Shown here one piece after another: positions 29,301-36,337 of a stretch of 64,000 bases of DNA. Each line of letters opens with the position of its first letter. Within the stretch, counting starts at the first letter, position 1. Below the pieces are notes generated by a model. It had not been told where the DNA came from, did not search any database, and saw only the letters and a program-made list of their open reading frames with translations. A program made the translations under genes and the position numbers. Origin of the DNA: JALEFZ01 sp964564415. Lineage in GTDB: Bacteria; Bacteroidota; Bacteroidia; J057. The stretch covers positions 62,001 through 126,000 of the forward strand of contig CAZMAV010000012.1 in NCBI GenBank assembly GCA_964564415.1, written 5' to 3'.

Positions 29301-29400
29301 TTTTTCGCAGACCATAGGTTGCTGTAGTCTTCCTATCCGAATTCCGCCCCCCAAGGAATTCTTTGTGGGTCCTATGCTCCTACTTATCAAAAAAATAAAG

Positions 29401-29440
29401 AGAACAATGGACATTGATGATGTTCATTGTTCTTTGTTTT
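29401..29440 (+). terminator. intrinsic terminator after bactofilin
   Basis: A 14-bp stem with one G-T pair, AGAACAATGGACAT (29401-29414) and ATGTTCATTGTTCT (29420-29433), with loop TGATG, then TTGTTTT. It isolates the M23-bactofilin unit from the atp operon. Confidence 0.85.
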
Positions 29441-29457
29441 ACAATGTCCTATCTTTC
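29427..29457 (+). promoter_or_regulatory. candidate promoter of the atp operon
   Basis: TTG (29427-29429), 20 bases, then TATCTTTC (29450-29457), one mismatch from TAnnTTTG, 36 bases before the atpZ ATG. It overlaps the terminator of the previous gene. Confidence 0.4.
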
Positions 29458-29492
29458 AGGCCAATTTTTTATTACCTAGCTCCATCGACGAC

Positions 29493-29714
29493 ATGGCCAA
29501 AAAGTCCAGAAAGGCAGCTAAAGAATACCTCCGCTATGCAGGAATGGGCTTCGAGATTCTTGTAGCCCTTCTGCTGTGTGTAGGAGCGGGCTATGGATTG
29601 GACCAATATGTCAGAACAGAAAAACCCTGGTTTACCCTAGGCTTTTCCCTCCTCGGTTGTGGAGTTGCAATTTACCTTATGATACGATCACTCGATAAAT
29701 CCAAAAAATCTTGA
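29493..29714 (+). CDS. AtpZ/AtpI family protein
   Basis: A 73-residue protein that starts at the ATG at 29493 (MAKKSRKAAKEYLRYAGMGFEI). It has two membrane helices (residues about 20-38 and 47-64) with the G-x-G-Y-x-x-D-x-x-x motif near residue 35. AtpZ/AtpI proteins help assemble the subunit-c ring of F-type ATP synthase and may carry Mg2+ or Ca2+. Its stop overlaps the TTG start of the following gene by four bases, so translation is probably coupled. Confidence 0.85.
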   Translation: MAKKSRKAAKEYLRYAGMGFEILVALLLCVGAGYGLDQYVRTEKPWFTLGFSLLGCGVAIYLMIRSLDKSKKS

Positions 29715-30088
29715 AAATCAGCCGTTTTTTCCTGTTGATCTGCTTAGTTGAACTGGTCCTGATTTTAATTGGCTATTTGTTCTCCCATTTTCTAATATTG
29801 CAGCGGAATTTTGCGGCCGTGGGGATTGCTACCCTAGTTGCCTTTATTCCGACTTTCATCGCCTACACAATCACCTTGTCCGGTATCGAAAAAGAGACCA
29901 GTGGTTTCATTGGTCGCCTGCTTGGGGGGATGCTTGTCAAGATGCTCATCGGCATCCTGGCCATCGTCTTCGTAGCCCTCCAATTTAGAGAGCTAAGAGA
30001 TGAGTTTGTCGTAAGTTACATGATCTCTTACTTTGTGTTTACCGGATTTGAAGTTTATGGCTTAATGCGTAATTTGGGCACAAATTAA
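29711..30088 (+). CDS. AtpI-like small membrane protein of the ATP synthase operon
   Basis: A 125-residue protein with four predicted helices (about 5-28, 33-57, 68-90 and 101-118). It begins with a TTG overlapping the atpZ stop; no ATG precedes the first helix. It sits where atpI lies in other F1F0 operons, between atpZ and atpB, but I do not see a strong sequence match to the classical AtpI. Position and topology suggest an assembly role. Function is inference. Confidence 0.65.
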   Translation: MKISRFFLLICLVELVLILIGYLFSHFLILQRNFAAVGIATLVAFIPTFIAYTITLSGIEKETSGFIGRLLGGMLVKMLIGILAIVFVALQFRELRDEFVVSYMISYFVFTGFEVYGLMRNLGTN

Positions 30089-30120
30089 TAAGATAAGAAA
30101 TTCTTTCTAAAAACTCAAAT

Positions 30121-31350
30121 ATGTCCCTAAAAAATTTTTTGGTCCTCAGCATCTTGTTTCTGGCTTTTTCACTGGGTTTTTCCCAGCGTGAAACCGATGA
30201 GCAACAGGATCGACACAAGGCTCAAACCGAGTCCCACGAGGCTAAAAACCATGAAGAAGATACCCATGGCGAAGAAGGCAAGGATGAAGAGGGACATCAT
30301 GATGCTCATGGAGAAGGGGAAGAACAAGAATCCGTTTCTGAGACCATCATTCATCACATCCTCGACAATCACAACTGGCACATTACTGACCTTCCCGGCG
30401 GAGGCGAAATCTCTATCGAATTGCCCTGGATTGTTTACACCAGCGAAACTGGCCTTGTATATGCTCCCGATGGTGAAGCCCTGGTAGAAAAAGGCATCGT
30501 TGCCGTGCACGAAAAGCCTTACGTTCTCAAGGAAGGATATGCCGAAAAGGTTCATGTAGACCACCATGGCATGGCCCACCTCAGTGAAGAAGAAATCCAA
30601 GAGTATACCGTCCAGGGTGCAATGGTCATCGATTTTTCGATCACCAAGACTGTGCTTCAGATGATCCTGGTAGGACTTATCCTCCTCATAGTCATGGCTT
30701 CAGTGGCTCGTGCCTACGCCAGGCGAGAAGGACAGGCTCCCCAGGGTCTGCAGTCCTTCGTAGAGCCCATCATTGTTTTTGTGAGAGACGAAGTTGCCCG
30801 TCCTTACCTGGATGAAAAAGCAGTCAAGCGCTTACTTCCCTACCTGCTTACCCTGTTTTTCTTTATCTGGTTTGCCAATCTCTTTGGCCTCATGCCCTTC
30901 AATTCCAACATTGCAGGCAACATCTCTTTTACTGCTGCTTTGGCGGTTTTGACCTTTATCATTACACAGGTAAATGCCAGCAAGGATCACTGGAAGCACG
31001 TTTTCAACACGCCTGGAGTACCCTGGTGGTTGAAGTTCGGCATCCCTTTGATGCCTGTGGTAGAATTCATCGGGCTTTTTACCAAGCCTTTTGCTCTAGC
31101 CGTTCGTTTGTTTGCCAATATTACTGCAGGGCACTTCATGGTGCTGGGCCTGATATCTCTTATCTTTATCATGGGTAACAATGGAGAAAATGTAGGAGCA
31201 GCCTTCGGAATCGCCCCTCTTTCCTTTCTCTTTACGCTTATCATTTTCTTTCTGGAAATGATTGTAGCCATCATTCAGCCCTTCATTTTTACCTTGCTTA
31301 CGGCAGTATTTGTGGGCATGGCAATGGAGACCCATGATGATCATCATTGA
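30121..31350 (+). CDS. atpB: ATP synthase F0 subunit a
   Basis: Subunit a forms the half-channels for protons against the rotating c ring. The last 240 residues contain the membrane domain with the essential Arg in ALAVRLFANITAGH (R329) and the C-terminal FIFTLLTAVFVGMAMETHDDHH. The N-terminus is unusual: a signal peptide (MSLKNFLVLSILFLAFSLGFSQ) is followed by about 50 residues rich in His, Glu and Asp (22-72) and a soluble domain up to residue 170, so the protein is about 140 residues longer than E. coli AtpB. Similar extensions occur in other Bacteroidota. Confidence 0.95.
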   Translation: MSLKNFLVLSILFLAFSLGFSQRETDEQQDRHKAQTESHEAKNHEEDTHGEEGKDEEGHHDAHGEGEEQESVSETIIHHILDNHNWHITDLPGGGEISIELPWIVYTSETGLVYAPDGEALVEKGIVAVHEKPYVLKEGYAEKVHVDHHGMAHLSEEEIQEYTVQGAMVIDFSITKTVLQMILVGLILLIVMASVARAYARREGQAPQGLQSFVEPIIVFVRDEVARPYLDEKAVKRLLPYLLTLFFFIWFANLFGLMPFNSNIAGNISFTAALAVLTFIITQVNASKDHWKHVFNTPGVPWWLKFGIPLMPVVEFIGLFTKPFALAVRLFANITAGHFMVLGLISLIFIMGNNGENVGAAFGIAPLSFLFTLIIFFLEMIVAIIQPFIFTLLTAVFVGMAMETHDDHH

Positions 31351-31398
31351 TACTAAGATTGACTCAAGAGTTTTTTACACATATAAATTTTAACGTTT

Positions 31399-31650
31399 AT
31401 GTTTCTACTTCAAGAAGCTGCTTCCTCTTACGCTGGTTTTGGCGTATTGGGTGCTGGTATTGGAGCGGGCCTTGCTGCTATCGGAGCGGGCATGGGTATC
31501 GGTCGTCTGGCCGCTTCTTCTGTCGAGTCTATCGCTCGTCAGCCTGAGGCTTCCGGTGATATCCGTGGTGCCATGATCCTGACTGCAGCCTTCATCGAGG
31601 GTGTTGCCCTTTTCGGTGAGGTAATCTGTCTGCTGGCTGTACTCAGCTAA
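31399..31650 (+). CDS. atpE: ATP synthase F0 subunit c
   Basis: An 83-residue helical hairpin that forms the rotor ring. Helix 1 is Gly/Ala-rich (GAGIGAGLAAIGAGMGIG); the polar loop is ARQPE (residues 46-50), which contacts gamma and epsilon; helix 2 has the ion-binding Glu67 in AFIEG, at the correct spacing of 18 residues after the loop proline. A second acidic residue, Glu74, lies one helix turn or two later. The start at 31399 gives MFLLQEAASS. A GC-rich hairpin lies eight bases past the stop and may limit read-through to atpF. Confidence 0.95.
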   Translation: MFLLQEAASSYAGFGVLGAGIGAGLAAIGAGMGIGRLAASSVESIARQPEASGDIRGAMILTAAFIEGVALFGEVICLLAVLS

Positions 31651-31657
31651 CAAAGAA

Positions 31658-31678
31658 AGCCGGGGGAATGCCCCGGCT
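31658..31678 (+). promoter_or_regulatory. intercistronic hairpin directly after atpE
   Basis: A perfect 8-bp stem, AGCCGGGG (31658-31665) and CCCCGGCT (31671-31678), loop GAATG, followed by GTCTTTATG. The U-run is poor, so it looks like a partial terminator or an mRNA 3' stabiliser. Subunit c is needed in 8-15 copies per enzyme, more than any downstream product. Confidence 0.7.
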
Positions 31679-31715
31679 GTCTTTATGATGTCTATCGATT
31701 CCAAAAAATACACAT

Positions 31716-32219
31716 ATGAATCCCATTGATCTCATACTTCCTAATATTGGACTCTTTTTCTGGTCCGCAGTTATTTTCCTTGTTTTCTTTTTCATTCTAA
31801 GAGCTTTTGCCTGGAGACCTATCCTTAACGCCATCCACAAGCGTGAAAGCCAGATCGAAGAAGCCCTCAAGAAAGCCGAAGAAGCCAGGAGCGAAATGAC
31901 CCAACTCCAGGCCAACAATGAAGCTCTGCTTCGCGAAGCCCGTGCCGAGCGCGATGAAATCATCCGCCAGGCCAATGAAATGAAGGAGAAAATCGTCAAG
32001 GAGGCAAAAAATGAAGCCGCTGAGGCCGCAGGACTGGAAAAACAAAAAGCCCTCCAGCAAATCGAAGCCGAAAAAAGGGCTGCCGTCCAGGAAATCAAGT
32101 CCACCGCCTCCCAACTGGCCGTCGAAGCAGCAGAAAAAGTCCTGCGCCGAGCTTTCGAAGACAAAAAGACCCAGCAGGAATACGCAGAAAAAATTATCAC
32201 CGACCTCAGTCAAAACTAA
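31716..32219 (+). CDS. atpF: ATP synthase F0 subunit b
   Basis: Subunit b is the peripheral stalk that holds F1 against rotation. The 167-residue product has one N-terminal membrane helix (about 8-28, LPNIGLFFWSAVIFLVFFFIL) and then a long, highly charged coiled coil rich in Glu, Lys and Ala to the C-terminus. Length and topology are standard; there is no second copy (b'), so it should form a homodimer. It follows atpE after a hairpin and precedes atpH by 15 bases. Confidence 0.93.
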   Translation: MNPIDLILPNIGLFFWSAVIFLVFFFILRAFAWRPILNAIHKRESQIEEALKKAEEARSEMTQLQANNEALLREARAERDEIIRQANEMKEKIVKEAKNEAAEAAGLEKQKALQQIEAEKRAAVQEIKSTASQLAVEAAEKVLRRAFEDKKTQQEYAEKIITDLSQN

Positions 32220-32234
32220 GCAAACGCAGAACCT

Positions 32235-32780
32235 ATGGTAGAAGAACGGATTGGACACCGCTACGCAAAATCTGTGTTTGCCCTGGCCAAGGAAAAAAAC
32301 AGCCTGGAGGACATGCACGACGATATGGCCATGATCCTGGAAGTCATCGACGAAAATCGAGACCTCAGACTCATGATTCAAAGCCCTATCGTAGGCATAA
32401 GCGACAAAACAGCGGTCCTCAACCAGGTATTTGACAAGCACTACAAGTCAGAAATGGCTCCCATCTTTGTCAAGCTTATTACCTCAAAAGGTAGGGAAAT
32501 GTACCTGCCCGAGATTGCAAAATCTTTTCTCGAACTATACGACCAGGAAAAGGGAATCGTCAGGGGGACCCTCACCTCTGCCCATCCCATGGACGCCAAA
32601 CTGGCTACCAAGGTCCAAAAAGCCCTCTCCGAAAAAACCGGAAAGACCTTCATCATAGACGAGCAAGTCGACGATAAGCTCATCGGGGGCTTTACCCTGA
32701 AAATCGGAGATGACCTCTTCGACGGATCGGTGTCAGGTTCATTGAGAAGATTGAAAAAGGCCTTTGCCAAGGCCAACTGA
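32235..32780 (+). CDS. atpH: ATP synthase F1 subunit delta
   Basis: Delta joins the peripheral stalk to the top of the alpha3-beta3 hexamer (equivalent to mitochondrial OSCP). The 181-residue product has the six-helix N-terminal domain starting HRYAKSVFALAKEKN and the C-terminal motif DEQVDDKLIGGFTLKIGDDLFDGSV followed by a basic tail, all family features. The reading frame is intact and of normal length. It lies 15 bases after atpF and 48 bases before atpA in the operon. Confidence 0.95.
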   Translation: MVEERIGHRYAKSVFALAKEKNSLEDMHDDMAMILEVIDENRDLRLMIQSPIVGISDKTAVLNQVFDKHYKSEMAPIFVKLITSKGREMYLPEIAKSFLELYDQEKGIVRGTLTSAHPMDAKLATKVQKALSEKTGKTFIIDEQVDDKLIGGFTLKIGDDLFDGSVSGSLRRLKKAFAKAN

Positions 32781-32828
32781 TTTTTAACTTAATATTCATC
32801 CAACAGACTACTTTAACGCACAAAATAT

Positions 32829-34409
32829 ATGGCAGCGGTTAGACCAGACGAAGTTTCAGCCATTCTGAGAGAGCAGCTGAGCAACTTCAAATCCACCACA
32901 GAGCTCGAGGAAACAGGAACCGTCCTTCAGATCGGAGACGGTATTGCGCGTATTTACGGACTTACCAAGGTTCAGGCCGGAGAATTGATCGAATTCGAGA
33001 CAGGACTCCGAGGCATGGTATTGAACCTGGAAGAAGACAACGTAGGTGCGGTACTTTTCGGGGATTCCGAAGAAATTGGTGAAGGAGACAGCGTAAAGCG
33101 TACAGGTGAGATTGCCTCCCTCGATGTAGGCGAAGGACTCCTCGGAAGGGTCATCAATCCCCTTGGTGAGCCTATCGACGGAAAAGGGCCCATTACCGGA
33201 GATACCTTTACCCTACCCTATGAAAGAAAGGCTCCCGGTGTGATCTTCCGCCAGCCGGTGGACGAACCTCTGCAGACAGGTATTAAGGCCATCGACTCCA
33301 TGATTCCTATCGGTCGTGGACAGCGAGAGCTGATCATTGGCGACCGTGCTACAGGCAAGACCGCCATAGCCATCGATACCATCATCAACCAAAAAGAATT
33401 CTACGACCGTGGGGAGCCCGTATACTGCGTCTATGTAGCTTGTGGACAAAAAGCTTCTACAGTAGCTCAGGTAGTCGCCGAACTTGAAAAGGCGGGAGCC
33501 CTGGCCTATACAGTAATCGTATCGGCCTCGGCCTCTGATCCTTCTCCCACCCAATTCTTTGCTCCCTTTGCCGGAGCCGCCATCGGAGAGTTCTTCCGCG
33601 ACACCGGACGTCCTGCCCTGGCCATCTATGACGACCTCTCAAAGCAGGCTGTCGCTTATCGCGAAGTTTCCCTTCTCCTCCGCCGTCCCCCCGGACGTGA
33701 GGCCTACCCCGGAGATGTATTTTACCTACACTCCCGCCTCCTCGAAAGAGCGGCAAAAATCATCGAAAACGATGAGATCGCCCAAAACATGAATGACCTT
33801 CCTGAATCTCTCAAAGACAAGGTCAAAGGAGGAGGTTCTCTCACAGCCCTGCCAATCATTGAAACTCAGGAGGGTGACGTATCTGCCTACATTCCCACCA
33901 ATGTGATCTCCATCACCGACGGACAGATCTTTTTGGAGTCTAACCTCTTCAACCAGGGTATCCGCCCTGCGATTAACGTAGGTATATCCGTATCTCGGGT
34001 AGGAGGAGCTGCTCAGATCAAGCCTATGAAGAAGGTAGCAGGTACACTCAAACTTTCCCTCGCTCAGTACCGCGAACTGGAAGCTTTTTCAAGATTCGGC
34101 TCAGACCTTGACAAAGTAACTCAGCAGCAGCTCGATCGCGGTAAGCGTAATGTTCAGCTCCTCATTCAGAAGCAATATTCTCCTGTACCCGTACAAAATC
34201 AGGTAGTAGCCATCTATGCAGCCTCTGTAGGAGCTATGGATACCGTACCTGTTGAAAAAATCGATCAATACGAGAAGCGCCTGATACAGGAACTGGAAAT
34301 GAACCACCAAGATCAGCTTGACCTCATCAAAGCCAAGAAGTGGACCGACGACATGAAGGCAAAAATCAAAGAGGTAGCCTTCCAGGTAGCTGAAAACTTC
34401 AACAACTAG
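32829..34409 (+). CDS. atpA: ATP synthase F1 subunit alpha
   Basis: Alpha alternates with beta in the F1 hexamer and holds a non-catalytic nucleotide. The 526-residue product is normal in length. The Walker A motif reads GDRATGKT (residues 171-178) where most family members have GDRQTGKT; the codon is GCT, so this is not a single-base slip from Gln. The signature region PAINVGISVSRVGGAAQIKPMKKVAG is intact, and the Arg finger lies within SVSRVG. A stem-loop with four U follows the stop codon by 10 bases. Confidence 0.95.
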   Translation: MAAVRPDEVSAILREQLSNFKSTTELEETGTVLQIGDGIARIYGLTKVQAGELIEFETGLRGMVLNLEEDNVGAVLFGDSEEIGEGDSVKRTGEIASLDVGEGLLGRVINPLGEPIDGKGPITGDTFTLPYERKAPGVIFRQPVDEPLQTGIKAIDSMIPIGRGQRELIIGDRATGKTAIAIDTIINQKEFYDRGEPVYCVYVACGQKASTVAQVVAELEKAGALAYTVIVSASASDPSPTQFFAPFAGAAIGEFFRDTGRPALAIYDDLSKQAVAYREVSLLLRRPPGREAYPGDVFYLHSRLLERAAKIIENDEIAQNMNDLPESLKDKVKGGGSLTALPIIETQEGDVSAYIPTNVISITDGQIFLESNLFNQGIRPAINVGISVSRVGGAAQIKPMKKVAGTLKLSLAQYRELEAFSRFGSDLDKVTQQQLDRGKRNVQLLIQKQYSPVPVQNQVVAIYAASVGAMDTVPVEKIDQYEKRLIQELEMNHQDQLDLIKAKKWTDDMKAKIKEVAFQVAENFNN

Positions 34410-34419
34410 ATTTAACATC

Positions 34420-34446
34420 GGGGAGTGGATCATCCGCTCCCCTTTT
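34420..34446 (+). promoter_or_regulatory. intercistronic hairpin between atpA and atpG
   Basis: An 11-bp stem with one T-G pair, GGGGAGTGGAT (34420-34430) and ATCCGCTCCCC (34432-34442), with a very tight apex, followed by TTTT. It looks like a weak terminator within the operon, 29 bases before atpG. Alpha is needed in three copies, gamma in one. Confidence 0.7.
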
Positions 34447-34474
34447 CCCTACTACAAAAGAAGAATAAAGCTCA

Positions 34475-35386
34475 ATGGCGAGTCTTAAAGAAATAAAGGG
34501 GCGAATAAAATCAGTCAGGAGTACCCAGCAGGTAACCAAAGCCATGAAATTGGTTTCGGCATCTAAGCTGCGAAGGGCTCAAGACCGAATCCTTAAGCTC
34601 AGGCCTTATGCCCTCAAATTGAAGGAAATCATCGGGAATGTGGTCTCCCTCCTCGATGTGGAAGAAATTCCCTCCAAACTGGTCGAAGTTCGCGACGTAG
34701 AAAATATCCTTGTTATCCTGGTTACCTCTAACCGTGGCCTCTGCGGTCCCTTCAACAATAACATTCAAAAGCATACCATGGAGTTTCTCCATGAGCATCA
34801 CAGCGAAATGCTAAACAATGGCCAGGTGAAGTTTCTCTGTCTGGGTCGCAAAGGTTTTGAATTTATCAAAAGAAGAGGCTTCCCAATTGTCGGAAATAAA
34901 AACTACGACGTCCTCTCCGAACTGAGCTTCGATACAGTAGATAGTACCACTGATATCGCCATTGACATGTTTTTGGAAGGAGAAGTTGACAAGGTCTACC
35001 TCATGTTCAATGAGTTTAAAAATGTCATGAGTCAGATCAAGCGGGCTGATACCTTCCTTCCCCTGGCCGTCGACGAGCTCGAACAGGAAGAAGGAGATAA
35101 AAAAGAGGAAAGTAAGCTTGAGACCGACTATATTTTCGAGCCCGGAAGGGAAGAAATACTTACTGACCTTATCCCAAAGACAATTAGGATTCAGGCATAC
35201 CGGGCAGTTTTGGAGTCCAATGCCTCAGAGCAGGGTGCACGAATGGTCGCCATGGATGCTGCTACTGAGAATGCCCAAAAGCTACTCGACGAACTCAAAA
35301 GAACCTACAACAAGGCCCGTCAGGCAGCTATTACCAAGGAAATTCTCGAAATTTCCTCTGGCGCCGATGCCCTTGCCAACGGCTAA
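34475..35386 (+). CDS. atpG: ATP synthase F1 subunit gamma
   Basis: Gamma is the rotating central shaft. The 303-residue protein starts MASLKEIKGRIKSVRSTQQVTKAMKLVSASKLRRAQ and ends with the conserved EQGARMVAMDAATENAQKLLDEL and an N-K-x-R-Q-A-A-I-T-x-E-I-x-E-I segment, the two helices of the coiled coil. The middle domain is slightly expanded with an acidic linker near 205-215. It is the last gene of the operon; beta (atpD) and epsilon (atpC) are missing and must be encoded elsewhere, as in other Bacteroidota. Confidence 0.95.
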   Translation: MASLKEIKGRIKSVRSTQQVTKAMKLVSASKLRRAQDRILKLRPYALKLKEIIGNVVSLLDVEEIPSKLVEVRDVENILVILVTSNRGLCGPFNNNIQKHTMEFLHEHHSEMLNNGQVKFLCLGRKGFEFIKRRGFPIVGNKNYDVLSELSFDTVDSTTDIAIDMFLEGEVDKVYLMFNEFKNVMSQIKRADTFLPLAVDELEQEEGDKKEESKLETDYIFEPGREEILTDLIPKTIRIQAYRAVLESNASEQGARMVAMDAATENAQKLLDELKRTYNKARQAAITKEILEISSGADALANG

Positions 35387-35413
35387 GAATAAGAAGGAAC
35401 ACATCTATCCTGT

Positions 35414-35444
35414 AAGGGGAATGTCGAAGGACATTCCCCTTTTT
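35414..35444 (+). terminator. intrinsic terminator of the atp operon
   Basis: A perfect 12-bp stem, AAGGGGAATGTC (35414-35425) and GACATTCCCCTT (35430-35441), with a GAAG tetraloop, then further T residues. The rest of the gap up to radC (to 35638) is AT-rich with nothing else evident. Confidence 0.9.
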
Positions 35445-35638
35445 GATTGGTCTACATCATTAGAGATTATCATAAATGAAGGACCGAAGCACTCTTGGGC
35501 TTGTCATGAATAACATGTTTTCAATCCCAAAAGCGCGATTTACTGTATCCCAAAAAATGATTCGCGATAGTCATTAATCATTGTTATTCCTTTTTTCAGA
35601 AAAATAAAGTATTTATATTTCAAATATATAGCACAATT

Positions 35639-36337
35639 ATGAAGTACAAAGCTGATGGACCTATCACATCTTGGGCACTGGAAGAACGTCCCAGAGAAAA
35701 GCTCATGAAACGGGGCATCTCAGCCCTAACCGATGCTGAATTGCTAGCCATTATCCTCCGTTCCGGTAGCCATGAAACTTCAGCCTTAGGTCTGGCCCGC
35801 CTGATTCTAGACCATTGTGGAAGCCTGGATAAACTAGCCAGGGCAAGCCTTCAGGAACTTCGGCAGACCAAGGGTGTAGGAGATGCAAAAGCCATGAGCC
35901 TGCTGGCCGCTTTTGAATTGTCCCGACGAAAAAGCAGTTTGAGCCAAGAGAAAATAAAGATTACCTCCTCCCATGTAGCAGCACGCTACCTCATGGCCAA
36001 ACTTGGAGACGAAAGCCAGGAAATTTTCTACGTCCTTTTTTTGAATAGAAACAATGAGATAGAAGCCGAAAAGCAACTCTTTCAGGGGGGCGTAGCCGCC
36101 ACCATCATCGATCCCAAAATCGTATTTCGCGAAGCCCTTCAGCATTTGGCTTCTGGGCTCATCGTCGCCCACAATCATCCATCAGGCAATCTCATGCCCT
36201 CCCAGGCTGACCTACAAATCACCCGTAAAATCCAACAGGGAGCCACTTTTTTCGACATCAAATTGCTGGACCACTTGATCGTCTCCACCCGAGGCTATTA
36301 TTCCTTTGCCGATGAAGGCAGATTGGAAGTAAATTAA
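35639..36337 (+). CDS. radC: RadC family JAB/MPN domain protein
   Basis: A 232-residue protein. The N-terminal half has a UPF0758 helix-hairpin-helix region (LKDAELLAIILRSGS-like, then LRQTKGVGDAKAMSLLAAFEL, about 74-95). The C-terminal half is a JAB1/MPN metalloprotease-like domain with the JAMM motif HNHPSGN (His178, His180) and Asp191. RadC was named for DNA repair, but that role is not supported in later work; its function is open. The stop codon abuts the stop of the convergent M1 peptidase gene with no gap. Confidence 0.9.
   Translation: MKYKADGPITSWALEERPREKLMKRGISALTDAELLAIILRSGSHETSALGLARLILDHCGSLDKLARASLQELRQTKGVGDAKAMSLLAAFELSRRKSSLSQEKIKITSSHVAARYLMAKLGDESQEIFYVLFLNRNNEIEAEKQLFQGGVAATIIDPKIVFREALQHLASGLIVAHNHPSGNLMPSQADLQITRKIQQGATFFDIKLLDHLIVSTRGYYSFADEGRLEVN

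Noticed and set aside
29339..29361. Small hairpin GAATTCC/GGAATTC after the bactofilin gene
   Set aside because: Only 7 bp and no U-run; the stronger 14-bp terminator at 29401-29440 explains the end of the unit.
31618..31626. Second acidic residue Glu74 in AtpE as an additional ion-binding site
   Set aside because: Glu67 alone matches the expected spacing from the ARQPE loop. One extra Glu near the helix end is not enough to claim altered ion specificity.
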